Shown here: positions 7,774 to 16,035 of the stretch, piece after piece | Numbering within the stretch: the first letter of the stretch is position 1 | Layout of the letters: each line of letters begins with the position of its first letter | NCBI GenBank assembly: GCA_041398565.1 | Contig: JAWKUN010000003.1 | Span: forward strand, 372,001-436,000 | Reading direction: 5' to 3' | DNA: 64,000 bases | From: DATGPD01 sp041398565 | GTDB lineage: Bacteria; Planctomycetota; UBA1135; UBA2386 | The notes under the pieces: generated by a model | Databases searched by the model: none | Told to the model about the DNA's origin: nothing | The model's input: the letters and a program-made list of their open reading frames with translations, nothing else | Program-made: the position numbers and the translations under genes

Positions 7774-9405
7774 CTACTTCTGGCCCCGCATCGGCGCCGC
7801 CGGTGTCTCGACACCGCGCAGGCGCTTTCGGTTCTGCTGCCAGAGGTCTTCGTCGACCAGCGGGCGCCCGGTCATCGTGCCGAGCTCGAAGCCGATGTCG
7901 TACACGTAGGTCGCCACGCGCAGCAGCTTGTCGTAGTCGATCTTGTCCGGCGTGTCGGTGGGCCGGTGATAGTCGTTGTGGAAGCCGGTGAAGAAGAACG
8001 CGATCGGGATGCCCTTCTTGGCGAAGTTGGCGTGATCGCTGCGGAAGAACACGTCTTCTTCGTCCCACTCGAGTTCGAAGCCCGCAGTCTCGTTCTTGGC
8101 CAAGCACAGCTCGTGCATGTCACGCGACAGCTTCTCGGTGCCGACCAGGTGCAGGGTGTTCAGGTTGTCTTGCGCCGACTCGTGCGCGGACTCCTCGTTG
8201 CGTCCGATCATGTCCATCTGGAGCTCGCCGACGATCGAGGCCAGCGGGACCGGACAGTGGTCGGCGAAGAAGGACGAGCCGACCAGCCCGGCTTCCTCGC
8301 CGCAGAAGCACACGAACAGGACGCTGCGCGGTGGGCGCACCGAGTTCTTGGCGAACATCGTCGCGACGGCGAGCACGCCGGTGGTGCCCGAGCCATCGTC
8401 GTCGGCGCCTGGATAGATCGTGGCACCTCGCCGACCGAGGTGGTCGAGGTGGCTGCCGATGACCACGTACTCCTCGCGCAGCGTCTCGTCGCGGCCGGGT
8501 AGGACGCCGACGACGTTCCACGCCGGCGCCTGCTCCTCGGCGACCTCGACGCGGACGGTTGCCTCCAGATTCAGCTCGGTGACGCCGACGTTGGCCAGCG
8601 CGCCTTCGGCTTGCCCCGCCGTCAGGATGGCGTTGGCATCGTCGCCGCCGATGCGCAGCGAGGCCAGCGACAACCGCGCGCCACGGACGGCGCGGTTGGC
8701 GGCGCCGCGGCCCGGTCCTGTGCGCGTGACGAGCCCGCCACCCACCGCCGCGGACTCGAGTACGAGGATCGCGGCCGGGTCCTTGTCGCGGAGCTCGGCG
8801 ACGGCGCGAAAGCTGGAGAGAGCAGGGTTGGCTCCCGGCACACCGGATTGGATGTGCAGAAGCACCACCTTGCCGGCGAGGTCGAGCTTCGCGGCCACCG
8901 CCGCCGTCGCCTGGCGGTCCGACGCTGCGGCGGCGGGCAACACGACCAGGACCACGTTGCCGGAGGCTCGCGTGCTCTGGCTCGCCTGGCCGGCGAGGCG
9001 CTCGGCCGGAACGCGGTGCACCTCTCCGGCGGTGCTGCGGAACTCGACGAAGGTCTCCGTGGGGTCGATCCTCGAGCGCAGCCAGGGCACGGCTTGCAGG
9101 AACGTGCCGTCGTCGCCCGCTGGTTTCAGGCCGAGTTCCTCGAAGTGGGCCGACACGAACTCGGCGGCCTTGCGGAAGCCATCCTGACCCGTGCCTCGAC
9201 CCTCGAACTCGGGCGACGCGAGCTGGCCGAGCCAAGCCCGGCAGTGTTCGGGCAGGACCGCAGCGGCGCCCGCGGCGCGGTCGTTGGCCAACAGGCGGCT
9301 CTGCGCCCGGCTCTGTGCCGGAGCTCGCGCAGTCGACCAGAGAACGGCCGCGAAGGCGACGGCGAGGGCGCCGGCCGAGCATCGGGAAAGGAAGGCGGTG
9401 GTCAT
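7774..9405 (-). CDS. Exported M28-family metallopeptidase
   Basis: The product has 543 residues with an N-terminal signal peptide (hydrophobic residues about 10-30, ending near APAQS). It is a zinc-dependent aminopeptidase-type enzyme of family M28. The ligand motifs appear in order in the C-terminal half: GSHLDHLG, GADDDGSGT, FCGEEAGLVGS, QMDMIGRN and FRSDHANFAKKGIP. The region between residues 150 and 330 probably holds an inserted protease-associated (PA-like) domain. Start 9405 was chosen because it begins the signal peptide; the frame is open further upstream but the extension is not signal-like. It should act outside the cytoplasm on peptides. Substrate is unknown. Confidence 0.92.
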   Translation of the reverse strand: MTTAFLSRCSAGALAVAFAAVLWSTARAPAQSRAQSRLLANDRAAGAAAVLPEHCRAWLGQLASPEFEGRGTGQDGFRKAAEFVSAHFEELGLKPAGDDGTFLQAVPWLRSRIDPTETFVEFRSTAGEVHRVPAERLAGQASQSTRASGNVVLVVLPAAAASDRQATAAVAAKLDLAGKVVLLHIQSGVPGANPALSSFRAVAELRDKDPAAILVLESAAVGGGLVTRTGPGRGAANRAVRGARLSLASLRIGGDDANAILTAGQAEGALANVGVTELNLEATVRVEVAEEQAPAWNVVGVLPGRDETLREEYVVIGSHLDHLGRRGATIYPGADDDGSGTTGVLAVATMFAKNSVRPPRSVLFVCFCGEEAGLVGSSFFADHCPVPLASIVGELQMDMIGRNEESAHESAQDNLNTLHLVGTEKLSRDMHELCLAKNETAGFELEWDEEDVFFRSDHANFAKKGIPIAFFFTGFHNDYHRPTDTPDKIDYDKLLRVATYVYDIGFELGTMTGRPLVDEDLWQQNRKRLRGVETPAAPMRGQK

Positions 9406-9630
9406 GGTTGGGGGGGTGGACGCACGGGCGGCGGCGGACCGTTGCGGAGCGCCGCCCACCCACGGGGCGATAGTTACGCGCAGGCCCCGCTGCACCGCGA
9501 GCGTCGCGTGCGAGAAACGACAAAACCAGGGTCGCAAGACCGCAGTCGAGGGATCGCGCTTCCGTCGTGCAGGCCGCTGACCCGACCGGCCCCGGGTGGA
9601 CCGCCACGCTTCCTCCCCCGGGGTGTCATG

Positions 9631-9806
9631 GCAGCCTGCGGCGGCACCCGAGGGTGCAGTCGGCGCTTTGCGCCGACCGAGGGGCCGCAGGCAGCTTGTT
9701 GCTGGGGCTTCCAGTGCTGCTTGGACCCGGCGAATCCCGCACGGTGGCGAAACACGGGCCTGGCAGATTCTGCGCGCGACGCGAGGATGCGCAGCACTTC
9801 CAGCCC
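9631..9806 (+). repeat. Structured intergenic repeat, copy B
   Basis: The cleanest copy of the element. P1 pairs 9631-9642 with 9684-9695 (11 of 12). P2 pairs GCACCC (9644-9649) with GGGTGC (9652-9657). P3 pairs GTCGGCG (9659-9665) with CGCCGAC (9671-9677). P4 pairs GGGCT (9705-9709) with AGCCC (9802-9806) and AGTGCTGC (9713-9720) with GCAGCACT (9791-9798) across a three-by-three internal loop. The copy ends one base before the ATG at 9807, so it forms the immediate leader of that gene. The remainder of the divergent gap, 9406-9630, holds nothing else I can identify. Confidence 0.85.
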
Positions 9807-10523
9807 ATGACCTCTCCTCGCTCAGCAGCCGACCTCGTGCGGCGTGTGATCGACGCGCTCGACGGACGCGTGATCGGCGACGTCTACTGCGACGAGGGTG
9901 GCGAGGCGTTCTGGGAGGAACGTCGGCTGCCCGTGGTGGAGTTCGGTCTGCGCTGGGGGAGCGAGTTGCGGCGGCGCTTGCCTCGCGGCGGGCGCAGCTT
10001 CTACGTCGGCGCGGGGGTGGCCGAGCTGCCGGCGATGATGGTCGAGGAGATCGAGCTGGGGAGGACGGTGTCGGCGAGCAACCTGCGCGGCGAGGAGTGT
10101 GATGCGCTCAACCGGGCCCTGAGCGCACACGGACTGAGGCTGCGCGTGGACCACGCCGACGCCCTGGACTGCGCGGTCGACGTCGATCACATCGGCTTGG
10201 TGAGCGTGGCGAGCGATCCGGAGACCTATCCCCTGGTGAGCGGCCTGACCTACGGGAGACTCCACCCGGCGCTCGTCGACGTCGACGCGTTCGCTGTCGA
10301 ACGCGCGCACGTGCAAGGTCTGCTACGGACCGTGCTCGAGCGACTCACCTTGCCGGGACTGGTGACGACGACGGTCGAAGAGGTGCCGTGGATCCTCGCC
10401 TGGGCCGAGGCGCGAGGCGTCGTGGCGTGCGCCGACGACACCATGGTCGAGACCGCGATCGTCGGCGACCCGATCGGGTTCTTGCGCATCGCAACGGGCG
10501 GAGCGGGCGGTGCGACGTGCTAG
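9807..10523 (+). CDS. Conserved-looking protein, possibly methyltransferase-like
   Basis: The product has 238 residues with no signal peptide or membrane segment. It has a hint of a SAM-dependent methyltransferase fold: a glycine-containing strand-turn (SFYVGAGVAELPAMM) where motif I would be, a later NLRGEECDALN stretch, and a DVDHIGLVSVASDPE stretch where motif IV would be. I do not recognise the family, so this is a fold guess. The frame is open upstream to 9567, but the ATG at 9807 follows directly after the structured repeat copy. The next gene begins 35 bp later, or overlaps if its GTG at 10517 is used, so this protein is probably co-expressed with the tRNA-dihydrouridine synthase. Confidence 0.7.
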   Translation: MTSPRSAADLVRRVIDALDGRVIGDVYCDEGGEAFWEERRLPVVEFGLRWGSELRRRLPRGGRSFYVGAGVAELPAMMVEEIELGRTVSASNLRGEECDALNRALSAHGLRLRVDHADALDCAVDVDHIGLVSVASDPETYPLVSGLTYGRLHPALVDVDAFAVERAHVQGLLRTVLERLTLPGLVTTTVEEVPWILAWAEARGVVACADDTMVETAIVGDPIGFLRIATGGAGGATC

Positions 10524-10558
10524 GTCGCTCCGACGGTGTCGTGCAGGCTCGCGGCAGC

Positions 10559-11668
10559 ATGGACTGGCAGGGACACACGATCCTGGCGCCGCTCACCCGT
10601 GGCGGCAATCTCCCGTTCCGCCGCCTGTGCGTCGAGTTCGGTGCCGGTGTCACCGTATCGGAGATGGCGTACGCGCGGCAACTCGCCCGCGGCTCGCGCT
10701 CGGAGTTGGCGCTCGTGCGCAAGCACCCCACCGAGACCCGGTTCGGAGTGCAGATCGCGGCGTCGAACCCCGACGATGCCGTCCGCGCCGGAGCGATCGC
10801 CATCGAGCACGGTGCGGCCTTCGTGGACGTCAACGCCGGCTGCCCGATCCACGACGTCGTGCGCCGTGGGATGGGCGCGACGCTATTGCAGCGACCCGTG
10901 GTCCTGGCGCGCATCGCCGGCGCGCTGGTCCGCACCTTGTCCGTGCCGATCACTGTCAAGATCCGCACAGGATGGTGCGAGGACGACGTCAACGCGTCGG
11001 TGCTGGCCGCGCGGCTCGAAGATGCTGGCATCGCCGCTCTGACGGTGCACGGGCGCACGCGCGAGCAGCGTTACACCAAGGCCGCGGACTGGAATCTCAT
11101 CGCGCGCCTGGTCTCGGAGCGGACCATCCCGGTGATCGGCAACGGCGACGTGTTGACACACTTCGAGGCCGAACGCCGCTCGTACGAATCCGCGTGTGCC
11201 AGTCTGATGCTGGGCCGCGGCGCACTCATCAAGCCGTGGCTGTTCGCCGAGATCCGCCGCCGCCAGGAGTGGTTGCCGTCCGCGGCCGAGCGGGTGCAGG
11301 TCTACATGCGCCTCGTTCAGTTCATGAAGGAACACTTCGGTGACGATGCGCGCGGTCGGAAGAAGGCGTCGTATTTCCTGCCCTGGCACCTGAGCTTTCT
11401 GTGCCGCTACCGGCCGCTGCCGGAGCGCGAGTTCGCGGCCGTATCGCGGCAGCATCCGCTGATGCAGTCGCGTGTGGACCCGGGTGACGAGATTTCGCCC
11501 GTGGAGCGAGTCCTGCGTGACGCGCGGGAGACGGTGCACGTCGCGATTGCCGACATCCTGTGGACATCCGCCGACTCCGGAGAAGCCCTGAGTCGACTGG
11601 AGGTCCTGTCTGCACAAGTGCCCGAGGCCGCGGAGTCACGGCTCGAGTTCGACTCGGGTCACGGATGA
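10559..11668 (+). CDS. tRNA-dihydrouridine synthase, Dus3-like
   Basis: This flavoenzyme reduces uridine to dihydrouridine in tRNA. The product has 369 residues. Visible landmarks are the N-terminal APLTRGGNLPFRRLC barrel start, VDVNAGCPIHDVV with the catalytic Cys, IRTGW, HGRTREQRYTKAADW, and PVIGNGDVLT for FMN binding. Several of these, and the late LSFLCRY motif, resemble eukaryotic Dus3 more than bacterial DusA, DusB or DusC; the zinc fingers of eukaryotic Dus3 are absent. I chose the ATG at 10559; a GTG at 10517 overlapping the upstream stop codon is an alternative. It probably shares a transcript with the gene at 9807. Confidence 0.92.
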   Translation: MDWQGHTILAPLTRGGNLPFRRLCVEFGAGVTVSEMAYARQLARGSRSELALVRKHPTETRFGVQIAASNPDDAVRAGAIAIEHGAAFVDVNAGCPIHDVVRRGMGATLLQRPVVLARIAGALVRTLSVPITVKIRTGWCEDDVNASVLAARLEDAGIAALTVHGRTREQRYTKAADWNLIARLVSERTIPVIGNGDVLTHFEAERRSYESACASLMLGRGALIKPWLFAEIRRRQEWLPSAAERVQVYMRLVQFMKEHFGDDARGRKKASYFLPWHLSFLCRYRPLPEREFAAVSRQHPLMQSRVDPGDEISPVERVLRDARETVHVAIADILWTSADSGEALSRLEVLSAQVPEAAESRLEFDSGHG

Positions 11669-11871
11669 AGAAACGGCCGCCATCGGCCTTTCTGGGAACA
11701 CGCGGGAATCTCACGAGTCCGAGCGCGTAGTGCGCCGCGCTCGCCGGACTCGAAGTCAACGACTCGAGTTCGACCCCCTCGGCAACCGATCGATGCGATT
11801 TTCACGGTCACAGGGGAGCTGCGGACGGCGCTTTCGCGAGTGAGCCCCACACTGGCAGAGAGGAACAGACG

Positions 11872-13248
11872 ATGCTGAGCCCGCTTCTCCGATCCCGCTT
11901 GCTCGTATGGATGTCGTGGATGACAGCCTCGGCTGCGGCTGCCGTTCCTGCCGATGGACCACATCTCGCGGAGCTCGCGAACGGACGGGCCCAGTGGTCG
12001 TTCGACCTGAGTGCGGCGCTGGCCGAGGCCAGAGCATCCAATCGCCTGGTCCTGGTGTGCTTCAACATGGATGGCGAGCAAGCGAACGAGCGTGCGCTCG
12101 CCATGTATCGCAGCGAGGACTTCGCCGAGGCGACCCGCGACGTGATCTGCGTATTGTGCTCCGGAGACGAGCACGACGATGCCGGCGCGATGTGCTCGCG
12201 CTTCGCGGTCGGTACCTGCAAGGATCATCGCGACTGCGAGCGAGCCACGCGACGCCACTTCTTCGGTGCCCTGCGCGACAACGTCGCGCCGCAGCACCTC
12301 CTGCTCTATCCGGACGGCCTCGTGGCTTGGCACGCCGTGTACGAGGTGGCTCCCGCTCAGCTCTTCAAGGCCATCGAAGGATCGCGCCGACTGGCCAGCC
12401 AGCCGCTGGCGCAGCGCTTGCGCAGCCAGCGCGGCTTCCTCGAGCAGACTGGCCGGCGCGCGGCCAAGGGCGTCGCGACTGCCTACATGCAAGTCCAGGC
12501 CTGTTTGGCGCAGACTCCGCCCGAGCACTTCCTCGCCGCGCTGAAGGTGCTGAGCCCAGACGTCTGCGAGCGCATCCTGCGCGACCTCGGAGGGTACACC
12601 CGCGAGCACGCGGCGCCCCTCCTGGAGGCGAGCCGCAAGCACACCAAGAAGGAGGTGCGACAACTCGCCGAGTCGGTGATGCGCGGGTTCGAGAGCATCA
12701 CCGAGGCTTCGCCGGCGCCCGTGTCGCACGAGGCGGCCGCGGCGAAGGCGGAGACGCTCAGCCAGCCGCTCAAGGTGCTCGCTCCCGCCGACGACCTGGA
12801 CAGAGTGCACTGGGTGGGCGACAAGCTGTCCTTGCAGGAGCTTCGCGATCAGGTGACTGTCGTCTGGTTCTTCATGCCCGATGCCGCCGGACTCGACACC
12901 GAACTCGCGGCGATGAACGAGTTCGCTGCCGCCCACTCGGCAGAGGGCATCCGCGTCGTCGGTCTGGCGTGCGTGCAACGCCCTGGCGAGGTCTTGGAGA
13001 GGCTGGCGCAGCTCGACAGCAGATTCCCTCTCGGCTGCTACCAGGCGACCAACTCCGCCAAGCTCTTCGACGTCGCGATGTTCCCGACGTGGGTCGTGCT
13101 CGACCCCGAGACCAACGTGGTTCACCGGTCGCCTCAAGACGGCAGAGCCTTCGACTGGAGCGAGGGACGCGACCTGGCGGTGCGCATGGCGAGCAGCCCG
13201 ATCTACTCCAGCCGGCTCGCCGCGGCGCCGGCTCCCGCTCGGCGTTAG
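11872..13248 (+). CDS. Exported protein with two thioredoxin-like domains lacking CxxC
   Basis: The product has 458 residues with a signal peptide (about 1-25) and an AGAGGA Shine-Dalgarno eight bases before the ATG. Residues about 40-165 resemble a thioredoxin fold used by secreted thioredoxin-like proteins (RLVLVCFNMDGEQAN), with a later cysteine-bearing stretch. Residues about 300-440 resemble a TlpA-type thioredoxin fold (TVVWFFMPDAAGLDTELAAM), with the conserved cis-proline segment MFPTWVVLDP. In both domains the CxxC active site is replaced, so disulfide exchange is unlikely and binding or scaffolding is more plausible. The middle is helical. It stands between the Dus gene and proline dehydrogenase with its own upstream gap of 200 bp. 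Confidence 0.85.
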   Translation: MLSPLLRSRLLVWMSWMTASAAAAVPADGPHLAELANGRAQWSFDLSAALAEARASNRLVLVCFNMDGEQANERALAMYRSEDFAEATRDVICVLCSGDEHDDAGAMCSRFAVGTCKDHRDCERATRRHFFGALRDNVAPQHLLLYPDGLVAWHAVYEVAPAQLFKAIEGSRRLASQPLAQRLRSQRGFLEQTGRRAAKGVATAYMQVQACLAQTPPEHFLAALKVLSPDVCERILRDLGGYTREHAAPLLEASRKHTKKEVRQLAESVMRGFESITEASPAPVSHEAAAAKAETLSQPLKVLAPADDLDRVHWVGDKLSLQELRDQVTVVWFFMPDAAGLDTELAAMNEFAAAHSAEGIRVVGLACVQRPGEVLERLAQLDSRFPLGCYQATNSAKLFDVAMFPTWVVLDPETNVVHRSPQDGRAFDWSEGRDLAVRMASSPIYSSRLAAAPAPARR

Positions 13249-13306
13249 ACCTGGAGCGCTGCCCGCCGCGCGGCCGTGCGTCGCTGCGAAAGCAGCGGGC
13301 TCGCCC

Positions 13307-14299
13307 TTGGTGCGGTGCGCTGAACGACGCGTGCAAACCCTTCTCGGCCGGCGAATAATCCTGCCGCCGTTGAAGCCCTACGTCCGCGTCATCCCACCGT
13401 TCCTCGTGCGGTTCTTCGCGCGCCCCTACGTCGCGGGCGACTCCCTGGCCAAGGCCATGGACACGGCGGCGGACCTGCTGGTCCGCCGCGGCCTGTTGAC
13501 CACGCTCGATCTGCTGGCCGAGGACATCGAGACGGATGCCGCGGTGCGTGCCAATCTGGACGCCTACTTGCGCATGGTCGACGCGGCGTCGAACGACCCG
13601 CGCTTCCCGACGGCGGAGCAGCGACCGACGCTCTCGCTGAAGCTGTCCAGCTACACGACCAGCCCGCGGCAGAGCGGTGGCTCGGCCACCGGGTCGCGGG
13701 AGGCGGCGCGGCAGATCGTCGAGGCCGCGACTCCTCACGGTGTCCGCGTGACGGTCGACATGGAGAGCACCGAGTGGACCGACTACACGCTCGACTTCGT
13801 GCGCGCGCTGCACGCCGAGGGTCACGCCCACGTCGGTTGTGTCCTGCAGACCCGGCTGCACCGGACGGAGTCTGACCTCGACCAGCTACCGGCCGGCTGT
13901 CGAGTGCGCCTGGTCATCGGCATCTACCAGGAGCCGGAGTCGGTGGCGCTCACCGACAAAGTGGCGATGAAGGAGCGCATGCTCGACTTCGGCGAGCGAT
14001 TGCTTCGCCGCGGCCACTACGTGGAGTTCGCGACCCACGACGAAGTCTACGTGCGCAGGTTCGTGGACGACGTGGTGCCACGGGTCGGGGTGTCGCCGGA
14101 TCGATTCGAGGTGCAGATGCTGTACGGCGTGCCTCGGCAGACCATCTTGGCCGACCTGGTTGCCAGGGGCATCACCGCTCGCCTCTACGTCCCCTTCGCG
14201 CTCAGCTGGGACATGGCGATCTCCTACCTCAGGCGACGGCTCGACGAGTATCCGGCGATGATGTGGTTGGTGGCCAAGAACCTGGTGCGTCGCGGCTAG
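13307..14299 (+). CDS. Proline dehydrogenase
   Basis: This FAD enzyme oxidises proline to pyrroline-5-carboxylate. The product resembles the monofunctional bacterial PRODH barrel: YVAGDSLAKAM near the N-terminus, LSLKLSS, DMESTEWTDYTLDF, ATHDEVYVRRF, FEVQMLYGVPRQ, LYVPFALSWDMAISYLRRRL and a final NLVRRG. The exact start is uncertain. The frame is open from a TTG at 13307, with GTG codons at 13310 and 13331 and a TTG at 13370 that would give a shorter N-terminus; none has a clear Shine-Dalgarno. A partner pyrroline-5-carboxylate dehydrogenase is not in the window. It was placed as a separate transcription unit because neighbours are unrelated. Confidence 0.93.
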   Translation: MVRCAERRVQTLLGRRIILPPLKPYVRVIPPFLVRFFARPYVAGDSLAKAMDTAADLLVRRGLLTTLDLLAEDIETDAAVRANLDAYLRMVDAASNDPRFPTAEQRPTLSLKLSSYTTSPRQSGGSATGSREAARQIVEAATPHGVRVTVDMESTEWTDYTLDFVRALHAEGHAHVGCVLQTRLHRTESDLDQLPAGCRVRLVIGIYQEPESVALTDKVAMKERMLDFGERLLRRGHYVEFATHDEVYVRRFVDDVVPRVGVSPDRFEVQMLYGVPRQTILADLVARGITARLYVPFALSWDMAISYLRRRLDEYPAMMWLVAKNLVRRG

Positions 14300-14370
14300 G
14301 CCGAACGGGCTCGCTCGCGCCCCCGGCTGCGGTGCCGTCCTGCGTCGATGGGTCGGGGGGGCCCGCAATC

Positions 14371-14580
14371 GCAGCCTGCGGCCGCATCGAGGGTGCGCGT
14401 CGGTGCCGCGTCGACCGAAGAAGGCAAGCAACTGCTCTGTGGTTGGGGCCTCAGTGCCGCTCGGGCGCGGCAGGTTCGGCACCGTGGCGAATGAAGCCCG
14501 AACGGCGACCCGAACGATGGGCCACAAGCACGGGGCCTCGAGCTCGGGTGCTGGCACCAGGGCTTGTAGCACTCGCGGCC
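14371..14580 (+). repeat. Structured intergenic repeat, copy C (diverged)
   Basis: The left half begins with the same twelve bases as copy B (14371-14382). P2 survives as GCATC/GGTGC (14384-14388, 14392-14396) with one wobble pair. P3 survives as 14399-14405 with 14409-14415, using wobble pairs. The 3' strand of P1 is decayed. In the right half GGCC (14447-14450) and AGTGC (14453-14457) pair with GCACT (14569-14573) and GGCC (14577-14580), again with pairs that differ from copies A and B. It lies downstream of proline dehydrogenase. The rest of the 14300-14715 gap holds only the palindrome at 14692. Confidence 0.6.
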
Positions 14581-14691
14581 GATGCGACGGCCGGTTGCGC
14601 TCGGTAGGCGACCCGCACTCGGGGCCAGGCTCCGGCACGGGAGGACCGCTCGAGGCTGACAAAACGAACTGCCACCTGGACGAAACGAGAA

Positions 14692-14711
14692 GGCGAACTA
14701 AAATGTTCGCC
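14692..14711. promoter_or_regulatory. Operator-like palindrome before the YjbR-like gene
   Basis: GGCGAAC (14692-14698) and GTTCGCC (14705-14711) are a perfect inverted repeat around TAAAAT, four bases before the ATG at 14716. The half-sites recall LexA-type CGAAC/GTTCG boxes, but the spacer is six bases instead of four. TAAAAT could itself serve as a -10 element, in which case a dimeric repressor bound here would cover the promoter. This is inference from the palindrome and its position only. Confidence 0.4.
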
Positions 14712-14715
14712 CCCT

Positions 14716-15039
14716 ATGGATAGCCTCGCGACTATCGTTGAGCGGCTGTGCGCTTGGAAAGACGTGACCCGGGCGACGGTTGACAGCAAGGACAGCTTCT
14801 TCGTTCGCGGGCAGGTCTTCGCGTACTTGGGCAAGAAGGGCGTCGTCGTCAAGCTCGCTCCGCCCCAGGTCACGGAGGCGCTCAAGATCCTCGGAGCCAA
14901 GCGACATCCGGGCAACGGTGACCCCCACGCGCGGGAGTTCGTCGAGATCCCGGTGAACGGCCCGCGCGAGGTCGAGCGCGCCATGATGTGGTTGCGGCGT
15001 GCCTGCCGGCTCGGCCGCACGGCTGCCGGCCCGGTCTAG
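14716..15039 (+). CDS. MmcQ/YjbR-like small protein
   Basis: The product has 107 residues. It has the layout of the MmcQ/YjbR family: a short N-terminal helix, a strand pair around FFVRGQVFAYLGKKGVVVKL, and a C-terminal helix after an FVEIPVNGPREVERAMMWL stretch. The family has a CyaY-like fold and its function is not established. No Shine-Dalgarno is visible; the ATG follows a palindrome by four bases, so a very short or absent leader is likely. It is flanked by the diverged repeat copy C upstream and the convergent cobalamin adenosyltransferase gene downstream. Confidence 0.75.
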   Translation: MDSLATIVERLCAWKDVTRATVDSKDSFFVRGQVFAYLGKKGVVVKLAPPQVTEALKILGAKRHPGNGDPHAREFVEIPVNGPREVERAMMWLRRACRLGRTAAGPV

Positions 15040-15091
15040 CTCCGCGAGTTCGGTCGGGTTCGGCTCGCGGCTGGTTCCGACCCGCACCCCA

Positions 15092-15646
15092 TCATGAGGG
15101 GGCGCTCGGCGGCGCGCTCCACAAGACGTCGCCCACTCCACGGCGCCGGTTGGCCGTCCGCGCCCATACGAACAGGAGATCCGAGAGGCGGTTGAGGTAG
15201 ACCGCGAGCTCGTGCGGGACGTCCTGGGTCGTGTCCGCCAGCTGCCATACCCGGCGCTCGGCCCGGCGGCACACGGTGCGCGCCATGTGGCAGAGGGCGG
15301 CTTCGCGGTGCCCTCCGGGCAGGATGAAGCTGCGCAGCTCGGGTAGGTCGGCGTCGGCGGCGTCGATCCAACTCTCGAGCTCGCGCGTGTGCGCCGCCAC
15401 CCTGGTGACCGAAGCGTGCCCACCGAGGGTCGCCAGGTCCGCACCGATCTCGAACAGAGTGGCCTGGACCTGGCGGATGCGCTCCTGATCGGCCGGCGGC
15501 AACGGCTCGCTGGCGAGCAGGCCCAGCAGCGAACTGACCTCGTCGACCGTGCCGTAGGCTTCGATCCGGGTGTCGTGCTTGCGAACCCGCGCCTTGCCGT
15601 ACAGACCGGTGTCACCGTTGTCGCCGCTCTTGGTGTAGATGCGCAT
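15092..15646 (-). CDS. Cob(I)alamin adenosyltransferase, PduO type
   Basis: The enzyme transfers the adenosyl group of ATP to cob(I)alamin, making adenosylcobalamin. The product has 184 residues, the usual length for the PduO/MMAB family. The N-terminal ATP-binding motif YTKSGDNGDTGLYG is clear, as are EAYGTVDEVSSLLG, LPGG and the C-terminal RRAERRVW and YLNRLSDLLFVWAR helices. The frame is open to 15748 but the conserved N-terminus starts at the ATG at 15646. The gene is divergent from the kelch-type gene, with a full repeat copy in the gap. No cobalamin biosynthesis gene or B12-dependent enzyme is nearby. Confidence 0.95.
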   Translation of the reverse strand: MRIYTKSGDNGDTGLYGKARVRKHDTRIEAYGTVDEVSSLLGLLASEPLPPADQERIRQVQATLFEIGADLATLGGHASVTRVAAHTRELESWIDAADADLPELRSFILPGGHREAALCHMARTVCRRAERRVWQLADTTQDVPHELAVYLNRLSDLLFVWARTANRRRGVGDVLWSAPPSAPS

Positions 15647-15731
15647 GCTGCGCTTGTAGCGTCTCGACCTGGGCTGTACGAGCCGCGAATCCGCGCGCCG
15701 CGCGAAATCCGGCGGGCCGCGACTCGTCATC

Positions 15732-15913
15732 GCAGCCCGCGGCCGCACCGAAGGTGCGAGTCGGCGCTCGCGCCGACCAGAGAGAGCCGCAGGCCGCTTT
15801 GGTTGTCGGGGGCTTCCGAGAGCTGCTCAGGCATGGCGAATCTGGCACCGTGGCGAACTACGCGGCCCTGCAGATTTCGCTCGCGTTGCGAGGATTCGCA
15901 GCACTTCCAGCCC
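15732..15913 (+). repeat. Structured intergenic repeat, copy D
   Basis: Full copy. P1 pairs 15732-15743 with 15786-15797. P2 pairs GCACC (15745-15749) with GGTGC (15753-15757). P3 pairs GTCGGCG (15760-15766) with CGCCGAC (15771-15777) across a four-base loop. P4 pairs GGGCT (15810-15814) with AGCCC (15909-15913), with a GCTGC/GCAGC inner stem. The central part is very close to copy B around GCACCGTGGCGAA. It sits in the divergent gap 15647-16035; the rest of that gap shows only the ribosome binding site of the next gene. Confidence 0.85.
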
Positions 15914-16035
15914 AGGAGCCGAAGCCGGCGCCACGGGCTGCGAACCGGGGTTCACGGGGTCTGATTCGGGACGGTCAGATGCGGCCGGAGCCAGTTCGGC
16001 ATGGCGGGGTAGAATCCGACGGCAAGGAGCTCCCC

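Noticed and set aside
14300..14715. Possible tRNA gene or small RNA in the gap before 14716
   Set aside because: No cloverleaf with a T-loop GGTTCGA-type sequence was found. The structure here is explained by repeat copy C and the palindrome.
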